NCBI RefSeq assembly: GCF_004348545.1 | Contig: NZ_SMKL01000057.1 | Span: 1 to 40,893, forward strand | DNA length: 40,893 nt | Direction: 5' to 3' | DNA from: Jiangella ureilytica | GTDB lineage: Bacteria > Actinomycetota > Actinomycetes > Jiangellales > Jiangellaceae | In this document: positions 15,818-27,461 of the stretch, piece by piece | How positions within the stretch are numbered: the stretch's first letter is position 1 | Layout: each line of letters begins with the position of its first letter | Position numbers and translations under genes: made by a program | Notes under the pieces: generated by a model | Database searches by the model: none | Told to the model about the DNA's origin: nothing | Seen by the model: the letters and a program-made list of their open reading frames with translations, nothing else

Positions 15818-17935
15818 TCACGCCGCGCTGGCCAGGGCGAACGGCAGCACCTGCCCGGCCCCGGCGCGGCGAACCTCGCGCCCGGCCACCGTCAAGGTCC
15901 AGCGCGAGTCGGCGAGGTCGTCGACCAGGAGGACGACCGGGTCGGGGCCGAGCGCGGCCAGGGCCTCTTGCGCAGCCGCGCCCACCCGCCAGCCGCCCCA
16001 CACCGAGGCCAGGCGGAAGGCGCTGTTCCCACCCGGCTCGGTCGCGCCGTGCGAGCCGTCGCCACCCACCGCCTCGAGCTCGCCGAGGTCGGCCAGCCGG
16101 CCCACGGAGGCGAGGTAGCGGCCGACCGAGCCGACCAGTTGCGGGTGCCGCCGTGACGGCAGGCTGATGACGGCGTCGGGCCGGCGGTCCCAGCGCCACT
16201 CGCGCAGCACGTCGATGCAGGCGGCCAGCAGGGGCTCCGGCGCCGGCGCGTCGTCGGCGTCGAGGAGGGAGCGCAGCCGCTGGCCCCAGCCGAGGTCGGT
16301 GAGCCGGGCGACCACGCGGCCGGGCTCGACCTTCTCGTCCGGGCCGATCTTGCCCTTGACGTCGACCCCCAGGCGGCCCATGCCGGACGGCCACTGCACC
16401 CGCGGCTCGAGCAGCACGCCGGCCCGGGCCAGGGTGGTGCGGGCGGCGGCCCGGGCGCCGGCCGGGACCTCGTCGGTGAACCAGGGGCCGGCGCAGACGT
16501 CGCAGCGCCCGCACGGCGTCGCGCTGGGATCGTCGAGGGCGGCCTGCAGGAACGCCATGCGGCACTGCTCGCCGCGCTGGTAGGTGAGCATGGACCGGGC
16601 CTCGGCGTCGCGCGCGGCGGCGACCCGTTCGTACCGCTCGGCGTCGTAGGCCCACTCCTGCCCGGTGGCCTGCCAGCCGCCGCGGACCCGCTGCACGGCG
16701 CCGTCGACGTCGAGCACCTTGAGCAGCAGCTCGAGCCGTGTGCGGCGGACGTCGACCACGGTCTCGAGCGCCGCCGTCGACATCGCGTCGCCGGAGGCGG
16801 ACAGCGCGCGGATGACCACCGTCGCCTGCTCCTGCCGCGGCATCGAGACGGTGGCGAAGTACTGCCAGATGGCCTGGTCCTCGGCCGCCGGGAGCAGCAG
16901 GACGTCGGCCCGCTCGGTGGCGCGCCCGGCCCGGCCCACCTGCTGGTAGTAGGCCACCGGCGAGGACGGCGCGCCGAGGTGCACGACGAAGCCGAGGTCG
17001 GGCTTGTCGAAGCCCATGCCCAGCGCGCTGGTGGCCACCAGCGCCTTGACCTCGTTGTGCAGCAGCGCCCGCTCGGCCTCGACGCGGTCGGCGGGGTCGG
17101 TGCGGCCGGTGTAGGCGATGACGTGGTGACCGGCCTCGCGCAGCAGCGCCGCGGTGTCCTCGGCCGCCGACACCGTGAGGGCGTAGACGATGCCGCTGCC
17201 GGGCAGCTCGCCGAGGTGCGCGGACAGCCAGGCGAGCCGGTGCTCGGCGTCGTCGAGCGACAGCACGCCCAGCCGCAGGCTCTCGCGCGCCAGCGAGCCG
17301 CGGATGGTGGTGACCTCGGCTCCCCCGGCGCCCAGTTGCTCGGCGACGTCGGCCACGACGCGAGCGTTCGCCGTCGCCGTCGTCGCCAGCACCGGGGTGC
17401 CGGCCGGAAGGGTGCCGAGCAGGTCGCGGATGCGGCGGTAGTCGGGCCGGAAGTCGTGGCCCCAGTCGGAGATGCAGTGCGCCTCGTCGACCACGATGAG
17501 CCCGGCGCTGGATGCGAGCGTGGGCAGCTGCTCGTCGCGGAATCGCGGGTTGTTCAGTCGCTCGGGGCTGACCAGCAGGACGTCGACGGAGTCGTCGGCG
17601 AGCTGCTTGGCGACGTCGCCCCACTCGTCGGCGTTGGCGGAGTTGATGGTGACCGCGCGCACGCCCGCCCGCGCCGCCGCGGCGACCTGGTCGCGCATGA
17701 GCGCCAGCAACGGCGACACGATGACCGTCGGACCCGCGCCGCGCGCCCGCTGCAACCCCGTCGCGACGAAGTACACCGCCGACTTGCCCCAGCCGGTGCG
17801 CTGCACGACCAGCACGCGACGTCGGTGCTCGACCAGGTCACGCACGGCGTCCCACTGGCCGTCGCGGAACTCGGCCGCGTCGTTGCCGACCAGCCGCCGC
17901 AGCAGTGCTTCCGCCTCGTCCTTCAGATCCACCAT
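15818..17935 (-). CDS. RecQ-like ATP-dependent DNA helicase with C-terminal phosphoribosyltransferase-like segment
   Basis: A 705-residue superfamily 2 helicase: Walker A QRTGWGKSAVYF, VIVSPLLALMRDQV, DEAHCISDWGHDFRPDY, LATTATAN, SALGMGFDKPDLGFV and QQVGRAGRA in order. A zinc-binding cysteine cluster follows (EQCRMAF ... CGRCDVCAG). Beyond the RecQ core, the last 40 residues read VVLLVDDLADSRWTLTVAGREVRRAGAGQVLPFAL, which is the phosphoribosyltransferase PRPP-loop pattern with the double Asp and a Thr. No full PRTase domain is evident, so this may be a structural relic. It should unwind recombination intermediates 3'-5'. ATG 17935 is preceded by GAGGTG. No partner gene is adjacent. Confidence 0.88.
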   Translation of the reverse strand: MVDLKDEAEALLRRLVGNDAAEFRDGQWDAVRDLVEHRRRVLVVQRTGWGKSAVYFVATGLQRARGAGPTVIVSPLLALMRDQVAAAARAGVRAVTINSANADEWGDVAKQLADDSVDVLLVSPERLNNPRFRDEQLPTLASSAGLIVVDEAHCISDWGHDFRPDYRRIRDLLGTLPAGTPVLATTATANARVVADVAEQLGAGGAEVTTIRGSLARESLRLGVLSLDDAEHRLAWLSAHLGELPGSGIVYALTVSAAEDTAALLREAGHHVIAYTGRTDPADRVEAERALLHNEVKALVATSALGMGFDKPDLGFVVHLGAPSSPVAYYQQVGRAGRATERADVLLLPAAEDQAIWQYFATVSMPRQEQATVVIRALSASGDAMSTAALETVVDVRRTRLELLLKVLDVDGAVQRVRGGWQATGQEWAYDAERYERVAAARDAEARSMLTYQRGEQCRMAFLQAALDDPSATPCGRCDVCAGPWFTDEVPAGARAAARTTLARAGVLLEPRVQWPSGMGRLGVDVKGKIGPDEKVEPGRVVARLTDLGWGQRLRSLLDADDAPAPEPLLAACIDVLREWRWDRRPDAVISLPSRRHPQLVGSVGRYLASVGRLADLGELEAVGGDGSHGATEPGGNSAFRLASVWGGWRVGAAAQEALAALGPDPVVLLVDDLADSRWTLTVAGREVRRAGAGQVLPFALASAA

Positions 17936-17999
17936 GCGATCACACCTCACGTGGCGGGCCACGCATGACCCGCACTATCGGTCAATCGCCGGACTCCGC

Positions 18000-18067
18000 G
18001 GACCGACGACCTCGTGGGAGCCTTCGGCCCCCGGTCGCCGCCGGGGTGCCTGGCCCTCCACCTGGAC
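18000..18067. repeat. Second dispersed repeat family, copy 1
   Basis: GGACCGACGACC at 18000-18011 recurs at 28689-28700. The following 55 bp align imperfectly: GTGGGAGCCTTCGGCC against GTGGAGGCCTCCGGCC, then GGTCGCCGCC against AGTCGTCGCC. Both copies lie 65-210 bp upstream of a minus-strand start codon. Confidence 0.4.
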
Positions 18068-18111
18068 GCTAGCCGCCCCATCCGACAGCCCGCCACCGCG
18101 CTCGCCGCGAT

Positions 18112-18149
18112 TGTGGACAACCTCGCGAACTCGGCGCCCCTGTGGACGA
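18112..18149 (-). promoter_or_regulatory. Two DnaA-box-like 9-mers
   Basis: On the minus strand, TTGTCCACA (18112-18120) matches the high-GC actinobacterial DnaA box exactly, and TCGTCCACA (18141-18149) differs by one base. They have the same orientation, 29 bp apart, in the gap between the helicase start and a small hypothetical gene. Chance occurrence is possible. Confidence 0.35.
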
Positions 18150-18172
18150 CGGACCGGCGCGCCGCGCGAGCC

Positions 18173-18586
18173 TCAACCGAGGCGCGCACCCAGGTCCGCC
18201 GCCGACGGCGTCTTCAGGTGCACCTCGACCCGCCCGCTGCGGTCCGCGTGGAAGTCGCCCGGGTCGTAGCCGAACACGATCCGCCGGGGCTCGGCCCGCA
18301 CCTCGATCCCCACCGGGCGCCCGTCGCGCAGCGGCACGTCGATGTGCTTGCCGCGGTGCGGGCCGCGGCTGGTCCACACGACCAGCCGGCCCGGCGTCAG
18401 CAGGATCGCGCCCGCCGTCCCCTCGATCTCGTTGTGCAGCCGCTGCCGCGCGTCGCGATAGTCGCGGTACCGGACCGACCCGGTCAGGCCCTCCTCGGCG
18501 AACACGATGCCTTCGGCGGCGAGCTCGCCCCGTAGGGCGTCGGAGATCCGTCCCGACCCCAGGAGCAGCCGCTTCACCGGATTCAC
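18173..18586 (-). CDS. Hypothetical protein, 137 residues
   Basis: Not a family I recognise. It begins VNPVKRLLLGSGRISDALRG and ends KTPSAADLGARLG. The middle is rich in beta-strand pattern (AGAILLTPGRLVVWTSRGP, RRIVFGYDPGDFHADRSGRVEVHLKT), suggesting a PH- or bPH2-like small beta barrel; this is inference. No signal peptide or membrane helix. TAGCGT lies 7 nt before the GTG at 18586, suiting a leaderless transcript. Codon use is normal for the window. It is followed by the DnaA-box-like sites and the helicase gene on the same strand. Confidence 0.6.
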   Translation of the reverse strand: MNPVKRLLLGSGRISDALRGELAAEGIVFAEEGLTGSVRYRDYRDARQRLHNEIEGTAGAILLTPGRLVVWTSRGPHRGKHIDVPLRDGRPVGIEVRAEPRRIVFGYDPGDFHADRSGRVEVHLKTPSAADLGARLG

Positions 18587-18599
18587 GGGTGCGACGCTA
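18587..18599 (-). promoter_or_regulatory. -10 element of leaderless hypothetical gene
   Basis: TAGCGT (minus strand, 18594-18599), then 7 nt, then GTG at 18586; no ribosome-binding site. Confidence 0.45.
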
Positions 18600-18730
18600 G
18601 CGGCGGGCCCGAACCACCGCCACCACGCGGGAATGAACACCGGCGACACACCGTTGATCATCCAGGCCGGTAGACATACGGCAACTACCCACCAGGGTGA
18701 GGCGGTCCGAGGGATCCCCCCGCGCCCACA

Positions 18731-18760
18731 TGCGAGGTTCGACTCCTCGCCCGGCCACCA
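18731..18760 (+). other. tRNA 3'-end-like sequence with CCA
   Basis: A perfect T-arm (CGAGG, loop TTCGACT, CCTCG at 18733-18749) is followed by CCCGGCC, a discriminator A and CCA. A possible partner GGCCGG lies at 18665-18670, giving a 96-nt span. However, I could not fold a normal D-arm or an anticodon loop with U33 in between. It may be a degenerate tRNA, or the 3' tRNA end left as an attachment scar by an integrated element. Confidence 0.3.
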
Positions 18761-18833
18761 CGAGAACGGCGAAGCGGCCCGCCGCCCCCAACGCGAGGGC
18801 GACGGGCCGTCCGCAGACACGAACCCGGCAGGA

Positions 18834-21368
18834 TCAGCCGACGCCCGACTGCGTCGCGGCGCGGACGATCGAGCCCTTCTGCCGTGCGGTGATCACACCG
18901 CGCTCGACGTAGTAGTCGGCCACCTCACCGACGTGGCGGACGAAGTCACCACTGCTCGCCCAGGAGGCCGGGTCGTCGTCGATCAGCTGGTTGACCGAGC
19001 AGCTCGCCCCCGCCACCCGGTTGGGCACGCCGGAGTCCACGCCGCCGATGACGACGGTGCTCGCCCCCACGTCCCGCGCCGAGCACGTCGGCCCGCCGGT
19101 GTAGTCGATCCGCTGGATCGTCGAGATGCCGGTCGTGCCGAACGTGTGCCCCCACTGGATGACGTAGAGGGCGCCGTCGGGCCCGAACTCGATCTCGTGC
19201 GGACGGGTCCACGGGTTGAAGACGCCGTGGAACAGCGGGCTGATCTCGTGGACCTGCTGCTGGTCGTCGAGGATGAAGTTGTACATGTTGTTGTTCGTCC
19301 GGCCCCACTCGCCGAAGAACGCCTGGCCGTCGTACGACTCCGGCCACCTCCGGCTCCCGGACAGCACCGGCACGTCGTCCGCCTCGTAGCGGTACACCGG
19401 CCCGACCGTGGGCGCGCCGCCGGTGCCGATGTCGGGCTGGTTGGCGCCGCCGCTGGCGAACGGCAGCCGGCCGTAGAAGATCTCCGGGTCGACCACCGGC
19501 GGCAGGTCGGTCATGCCGGTGTTGTTCGGCGACTCGTTGACCGGGTTGGCGCAGTCGAACGTCCCGGCGGCCGGCCCGCTCGGGAAGGCCCAGTCGCGGT
19601 AGGCGGCGCCGCCGTGGCAGTACGGCCAGCCGTAGTTGCCCGGCGTGATGACGTTCCACTCGACCCGGCCCTCGGGACCGCGGTCGGCGTTGGGCCCGCC
19701 CGCGTCCGGCCCGTAGTCGATCGCGTACAGCTGGCCGGTCTCGGGGTCGGCCTCGATGCGGTACGGGTTGCGGAAGCCCATGGCGTAGATCTCCGGCCTG
19801 GCGCCCAGCGTCCGCGGCGGGAAGAGGTTCCCCTCCGGGATGGTGTAGCCGCCGTTGGCGGTCGGGGTGATCTTGAGGATCTTGCCGCGCAGGTCGTTGG
19901 TGTTGGCCGACGATCTCTGCGCGTCGAACGGCTGCCGGCCCGGCCGCTCGTCGATCGGGGCGTAGCCCTGCGACTCGAACGGGTTGGTGTCGTCGCCGGT
20001 CGAGATGTAGAGGTTGCCGTCCTTGTCGAACTCCAGCGAGCCAGCCTCGTGGCAGCACTGCTCCCTCTGGACGGTGACGTCGAGCATGACCTTCTCCTCG
20101 GTCAGCCCCTCGCCGGTGAGCGTGAACCGCGACAGCCGGTTGACCCCGCAGCTCCCGCCCGTGATGTCGCTGGTCGGGCAGGCCACCGGCCCCGGCACCG
20201 ACCGGAACAGGTACAGCCAGTTGTTGGTGTCGAACGACGGGTCCAGCGCGAGGCCGAGGAGCCCGTCCTCCTGGGCGTTGCCGGTGGCGATGCCGGTGTA
20301 GACGTCGAGGGTGTCGACGACGGTGGTCGTTTGCGTTCCGGGGTCGATCACCTTGAGGTTCGCGGGGGTCGTCGCCTGCCGGCGCTCGCCCATCTCGATG
20401 AAGAACACCCGGCCGTCGCCGGCGACGTCGAGCTCGCTCGGGAAGCGGGTGTTGGTGTCGATGGCGACCTTCTCGAAGTGCTCCCAGTCGGTGCCGCCGC
20501 AGTCGCCGCCGGCCGCGCCGGCCGCCCACTCGATGCCGCCGAGGATGTGCTGCAGGAAGGCCGGCTCGGTGTAGGACTGGTTGGTGTGGCCGAGCGCGGT
20601 GTACCAGGAGCGCCCGCCCTCGAAGGTGTGACACCACGCCATCGGGTGGTCGGTGCCCATGGCGCCGCTGCCGGGGTTGTACGACCGCTCGTCGATGGTC
20701 AGCAGCACGTGCACGTTGCCCCGCGGGTTGGCGGTGAAGTTGTACCACTCGTCGTGGCGGTTCCAGACCGTCGCCAGATGCGCGGTCGACGGGTGCGCGT
20801 CGTCGGCGACGACGAGCTTCGCGTCCTGGTTCGCCGGATGGTTGCGGAAGTACGCGCCGACGAGCTGGCCGTACCAGGGCCGGTTGTGCATGGTGTCGGT
20901 GGCGGCGTGGATGCCGGCGAAGCCGCCGCCGTTGCGGATGTAGCCCTGGAACGCCGCGAACTCGCTGTCGTTCAGCAGCGGCGCGTTGGCGGGGTTGTTG
21001 GTGCCGTCGACGGGCGACAGGAACACGATGGCGTCGTACTGCGCCAGGTTCTCGACCGTCGTGAACGGGGTGCTGGGCAGGGTGCGCGTCGGCTGGGCCG
21101 GGTCCCAGACGTCGACCTCGAAGCCGTTCTCGGCACCGAGCTGGATGATCGCCGTCGTGCCCGGGACGATGCTGCCGTGCCGGAAGCCGAGGGTCCGGCC
21201 CACCACGAGGATCGAGTAGTCCTCGTCCTGCTGGGCCTGGACCTCGGGTGCTGTCTCTTGCGCCGATGAGGTGGTCGCCGCGACGAGCGGGAGCGCCAGG
21301 GCTCCGGCCGCCAGGATCGCGAGAGCGCGGGTGCCCGCGTCTCGCGGGCGCCAGGTGACGTGTTTCAC
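18834..21368 (-). CDS. Secreted ThuA-like domain fused to PQQ-dependent sugar dehydrogenase-like beta-propeller
   Basis: An 844-residue secreted protein. Residues 1-36 are a signal peptide (LAILAAGALALPLVAATTSSAQ). Residues 45-300 form a ThuA-like, class-I-amidotransferase-fold domain: ILVVGRTLGFRHGSIVPG, YIRNGGGFAGIHAATDT, MAWCHTFEGGRSWYTALGH. Residues 310-760 resemble the soluble glucose/sorbosone dehydrogenase propeller (EDGLLGLALDPSFDTNNWLY, HEAGSLEFDKDGNLYISTGD, NPYRIEADPETGQLYAIDYGPD, PHEIEFGPDGALYVIQWG). About 85 further residues hold Cys pairs. ThuA-propeller fusions are common in actinobacterial sugar catabolism; the substrate is unknown. GTG 21368 has AAGGAG 6 nt before it. Confidence 0.87.
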   Translation of the reverse strand: MKHVTWRPRDAGTRALAILAAGALALPLVAATTSSAQETAPEVQAQQDEDYSILVVGRTLGFRHGSIVPGTTAIIQLGAENGFEVDVWDPAQPTRTLPSTPFTTVENLAQYDAIVFLSPVDGTNNPANAPLLNDSEFAAFQGYIRNGGGFAGIHAATDTMHNRPWYGQLVGAYFRNHPANQDAKLVVADDAHPSTAHLATVWNRHDEWYNFTANPRGNVHVLLTIDERSYNPGSGAMGTDHPMAWCHTFEGGRSWYTALGHTNQSYTEPAFLQHILGGIEWAAGAAGGDCGGTDWEHFEKVAIDTNTRFPSELDVAGDGRVFFIEMGERRQATTPANLKVIDPGTQTTTVVDTLDVYTGIATGNAQEDGLLGLALDPSFDTNNWLYLFRSVPGPVACPTSDITGGSCGVNRLSRFTLTGEGLTEEKVMLDVTVQREQCCHEAGSLEFDKDGNLYISTGDDTNPFESQGYAPIDERPGRQPFDAQRSSANTNDLRGKILKITPTANGGYTIPEGNLFPPRTLGARPEIYAMGFRNPYRIEADPETGQLYAIDYGPDAGGPNADRGPEGRVEWNVITPGNYGWPYCHGGAAYRDWAFPSGPAAGTFDCANPVNESPNNTGMTDLPPVVDPEIFYGRLPFASGGANQPDIGTGGAPTVGPVYRYEADDVPVLSGSRRWPESYDGQAFFGEWGRTNNNMYNFILDDQQQVHEISPLFHGVFNPWTRPHEIEFGPDGALYVIQWGHTFGTTGISTIQRIDYTGGPTCSARDVGASTVVIGGVDSGVPNRVAGASCSVNQLIDDDPASWASSGDFVRHVGEVADYYVERGVITARQKGSIVRAATQSGVG

Positions 21369-21599
21369 CGTTGTCTCCTTGGTGATCGGTTGGAACACGC
21401 GCTCCTGACCGGGACGTCTGCCCCGGGATCTCGGCCCAGTGTGGAGTTGTGTGACGATTGCGCCTACGGTGCCGGCGCAGCTTTCGAGGCGTCCGTCAGC
21501 CCCCCGACCTCCTCTCCATACCGGTGCCAAGGCCCCACGGTTGTACGGCCGGACCGGCCCGATGGATTGCCTGAACCTTGGCCTGTGCGCGGCCGTGCG

Positions 21600-22706
21600 T
21601 CAAGCGGCCTCGGAATCCTGCGTGACGAGTGCCGCGGCGATGGTGGGCTCCATGAGGTCCTTCGTGGCCACCACCGGGACGTCGACCAGCCCGGCCGCCT
21701 CGCGGGCGGCCAGCGGCGACGCCGTCACCATGCCTGTCACGGCCGTGACCCGCAGGTGCCACGACCGCAGCAGGTTCACCCCGGACAGCGCACCGAGCGC
21801 GTCGCCGGCCGCGAACAGCACGCCGCTCAGCGTGGCGCGGACGGCGGGCTCTGCCAGCAGCCGGGCGGTCTCGATGTGCGCGACGCCGTCGGCGATCTCG
21901 ATGACCACCATGTCCGGTTCGGCCGCCGACACCGCCGACAGCAGCCCGAAATACGTCGCGACCAGGTCGTCGGACGACACCAGGTGCGTCGACGGGTACC
22001 CGGCGTCGGTGAAGTCGAGCACCGGCGCGCCGCCGGCGTCGATGAGGTGCCAGCGGTCGTTGCCGGCCCCGGTGCCGGTGACCTTGGCCGCGGCGACCCG
22101 CCGGCCGGCTCGGGTCATCCCCCGCACCAGCGACGCCGCCGACGTCGTCTTGCCGGCGTTCATCGAGGTGCCGACGACGGCGACGACCGGCGGGTGCACG
22201 GGCGGCGGCACCGGCGACGGAACGATGGGCGCGCCGTCGCGGACCGTCAGCCCGCTGCCGTCGCGCCCGGCCAGCTGGCCGATGGGCACGATGCGGGTGG
22301 GCGCGGCGAAGCCGGTGTACGCGCCGACCACGCGACCGGCCATGCCGCCGGCCGCCACGAGATCGCACGGCCCGAAGTCGTCGGGGACGACGGCCTCATA
22401 GGCGTCCGTGGCATAGCGGGCGCCGTAGGCGACGACGATCTCGTCGCCGGCGAACAGCCGCGCCTTGCGGCCGTCGGGCCGCTCGATCCAGTCGTGCGCG
22501 CCGATGGACTCGACCCGCGCGAGGATGACGTCGCCGGCCGACGGGATGGTCGCCGGCGCCAGCAGCAGCTCGTCGCCCGCGGGGACGAGATCGATGACGT
22601 GCCGGGTGATGTACGAGGTCTTCGCCGCTCCGAGCCGGCCCGGCCAGGAGGCTGCGCCGGGGAACAGCTCCGCCGCTGGAGCCACATGCTCAGCGAAAGA
22701 GGTCAT
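21600..22706 (-). CDS. P-loop NTPase, MobB/DUF1611-like
   Basis: A 368-residue cytosolic protein. The first 150 residues are a beta-rich module of unknown function (ITRHVIDLVPAGDELLLAP, IPSAGDVILARVESIG). From about residue 170 there is a nucleotide-binding domain with Walker A VVGTSMNAGKTT, followed by AAKVTGTGAGND and later DMVVIEIADGVAHIET as the probable Walker B. The pattern resembles MobB and DUF1611-type proteins, but the lysine-threonine context differs from both, so the role is unresolved. ATG 22706 has GAGTGAGG about 6 nt upstream. It is followed by the ThuA fusion gene 231 bp away on the same strand; that gap shows no gene. Confidence 0.7.
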   Translation of the reverse strand: MTSFAEHVAPAAELFPGAASWPGRLGAAKTSYITRHVIDLVPAGDELLLAPATIPSAGDVILARVESIGAHDWIERPDGRKARLFAGDEIVVAYGARYATDAYEAVVPDDFGPCDLVAAGGMAGRVVGAYTGFAAPTRIVPIGQLAGRDGSGLTVRDGAPIVPSPVPPPVHPPVVAVVGTSMNAGKTTSAASLVRGMTRAGRRVAAAKVTGTGAGNDRWHLIDAGGAPVLDFTDAGYPSTHLVSSDDLVATYFGLLSAVSAAEPDMVVIEIADGVAHIETARLLAEPAVRATLSGVLFAAGDALGALSGVNLLRSWHLRVTAVTGMVTASPLAAREAAGLVDVPVVATKDLMEPTIAAALVTQDSEAA

Positions 22707-23043
22707 GGGAACCTCACTCCGGGAACGGGCGCAGAGGTGGCACTGACGATGGTGTGACCACCGGGTGTTTCTGCGGCGAGACCTGCCTTGACGACGCAAG
22801 AATGCATGAGCGGATGCCTCGCGCGCCACCCCCTGAAGGTCACATTTTTCGCCGACGTAAAACAGCAGGCCAAACCGGGTATATCGCGCATAGCGGCGAG
22901 GCGCTTGACGCGCTCTCCGGGCGGAACGATCATGGAGGGACAACTGAACACTGGAGTCCCGCTCGGGACACCGGCACATCGTCTGGTTCCCGAGCGGTCG
23001 TGTGGCGGCTCGCGGAACCTCGTAGGTAGCGAGAGGACCCCCC
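22707..23043. other. Divergent intergenic region with an AT-richer island
   Basis: No convincing gene. Bases 22842-22893 are unusually AT-rich for the window. On the plus strand TTGACG (22906-22911), a 17-bp spacer and GATCAT (22929-22934) could drive the small gene at 23044. Confidence 0.4.
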
Positions 23044-23160
23044 ATGAGTCGTCAGCACGGACGGAGATTCCTCAGCCGGCTGCGTTCCAGCCGGTACCTC
23101 GCCAAGGTGCGGCTGCAGGCGTACGCCGCCGTCGCAGGCCGGTTCTCGGCCCGGGCGTGA
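23044..23160 (+). CDS. Small arginine-rich protein, 38 residues
   Basis: ATG 23044 is preceded by GAGAGGA. The product starts MSRQHGRRFLSRLRSSRYLA, goes on KVRLQAYAAVAGRFSARA and ends at TGA. It has 10 arginines or lysines and would form an amphipathic basic helix. A promoter-like pair lies upstream and a strong hairpin lies about 75 bp downstream, so it has the layout of an independent gene. I do not recognise a family. It might bind nucleic acid or the membrane surface; this is inference. Confidence 0.5.
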   Translation: MSRQHGRRFLSRLRSSRYLAKVRLQAYAAVAGRFSARA

Positions 23161-23233
23161 GGCGTCCTCCGTCTCCGGTTCCACGGAGCAGTTCGCCCGG
23201 CGCCCACGGGCGGCGGGCGAACGTCTGTGGACA

Positions 23234-23263
23234 CGAAGGGTCTGGCATCTGCCGGACCCTTCG
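23234..23263. terminator. Strong hairpin between the small basic gene and ligA
   Basis: CGAAGGGTC (23234-23242) pairs with GACCCTTCG (23255-23263), and GGCA/TGCC continues the stem inside. No U-tract, but it lies between two convergent 3' ends and could act in both directions. Confidence 0.65.
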
Positions 23264-23278
23264 CGCGGTCTCCGCCCC

Positions 23279-26647
<3,369 letters not shown>

Positions 26648-26670
<23 letters not shown>

Positions 26671-27461
26671 CGAGGTTGCCCACCTCGTCGAGCCGCTCCG
26701 CCGCATCGACCGCCAAGCCGAGACGATGGGACTGCACGATCTCGTCGTGGGTGCCGCGGCGCGAGACATGCTCCTGCACGCTGGGCACGGCGTGCCGATC
26801 CGCCGCATGACAACCGACCTCGACATCGCCGTCGCGGTCGAGGACTGGCGTGGGTTCGAGGCACTGCGCTCGACGTTCCCGCACGCCAGCGGCGGGCCAG
26901 AACACCGCGTCACGGTGGGTGCGATGCAAGTCGACCTTGTCCCGTTCGGCGGCGTCGAACGCACGGACCGCACCATCGCCTGGCCACCGGCCGGCGATTG
27001 GGTGATGTCGGCCTTCGGCCTGGCGGAGGCGCTGACGACCGCCGATGAGACCGGGCTCGCCCCCCGATCTCGTGGTCCGGGTCGCTTCGCTGCCGGCACA
27101 GGCGGTCCTCAAGCTGACCGCATGGGAGGAGCGCCATCTCCTGCATCCCCGGCACGACAGCTTCGACCTCCAGCTGATACTGAAATCGTACGGTGAGCCC
27201 TGCAACTTCGACCGCCTGTACACCGGCGAGGGCGCTCCGATACTCGAACGGGCCGGCTACGACGTAGAGCTCGCCGGAGCGATGCTCCTCGGCTCCGACG
27301 TCCGCCGGATGCTGCCGCCGCCGGCGATGGGCCGGTTCGGCGATCTCCTGGCGGCGACCACGAGCGATACGAGTGGGCTCGCTGACGACATGTCCGGAGA
27401 CCGGGACGCGAACGCGAAGCTGATCGAGGCGTTTCGCCAGGGAGTCGAGCAGCCGATCTAA
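26648..27461 (+). pseudogene. AbiEii-like nucleotidyltransferase toxin, frameshifted in a C6 tract
   Basis: From TTG 26648 (AAGGA 5 nt upstream, overlapping the antitoxin end) the frame reads LIDLTGRDEVAHLVEPLRRI and a nucleotidyltransferase core, LVVGAAARDMLL ... RRMTTDLDIAVAVEDW. It runs to ADETGLAP and then into nonsense. Deleting one C from the six at 27060-27065 joins it to DLVVRVASLPAQAVLKLTAW, then DLQLILKSYGEPCNFDRLY, to a TAA at 27461, giving an uninterrupted 270-residue protein. Toxins of this family transfer nucleotides, probably to tRNA ends. The single-base lesion could be true inactivation, phase variation or an assembly error. Its stop overlaps that of the convergent MetE-like gene. 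Confidence 0.85.

Noticed and set aside
18665-18760. Selenocysteine tRNA, because of the 96-nt span and a GGTGAGGCGG block
   Set aside because: No UCA anticodon in a plausible loop and the 8-bp acceptor does not pair beyond six.
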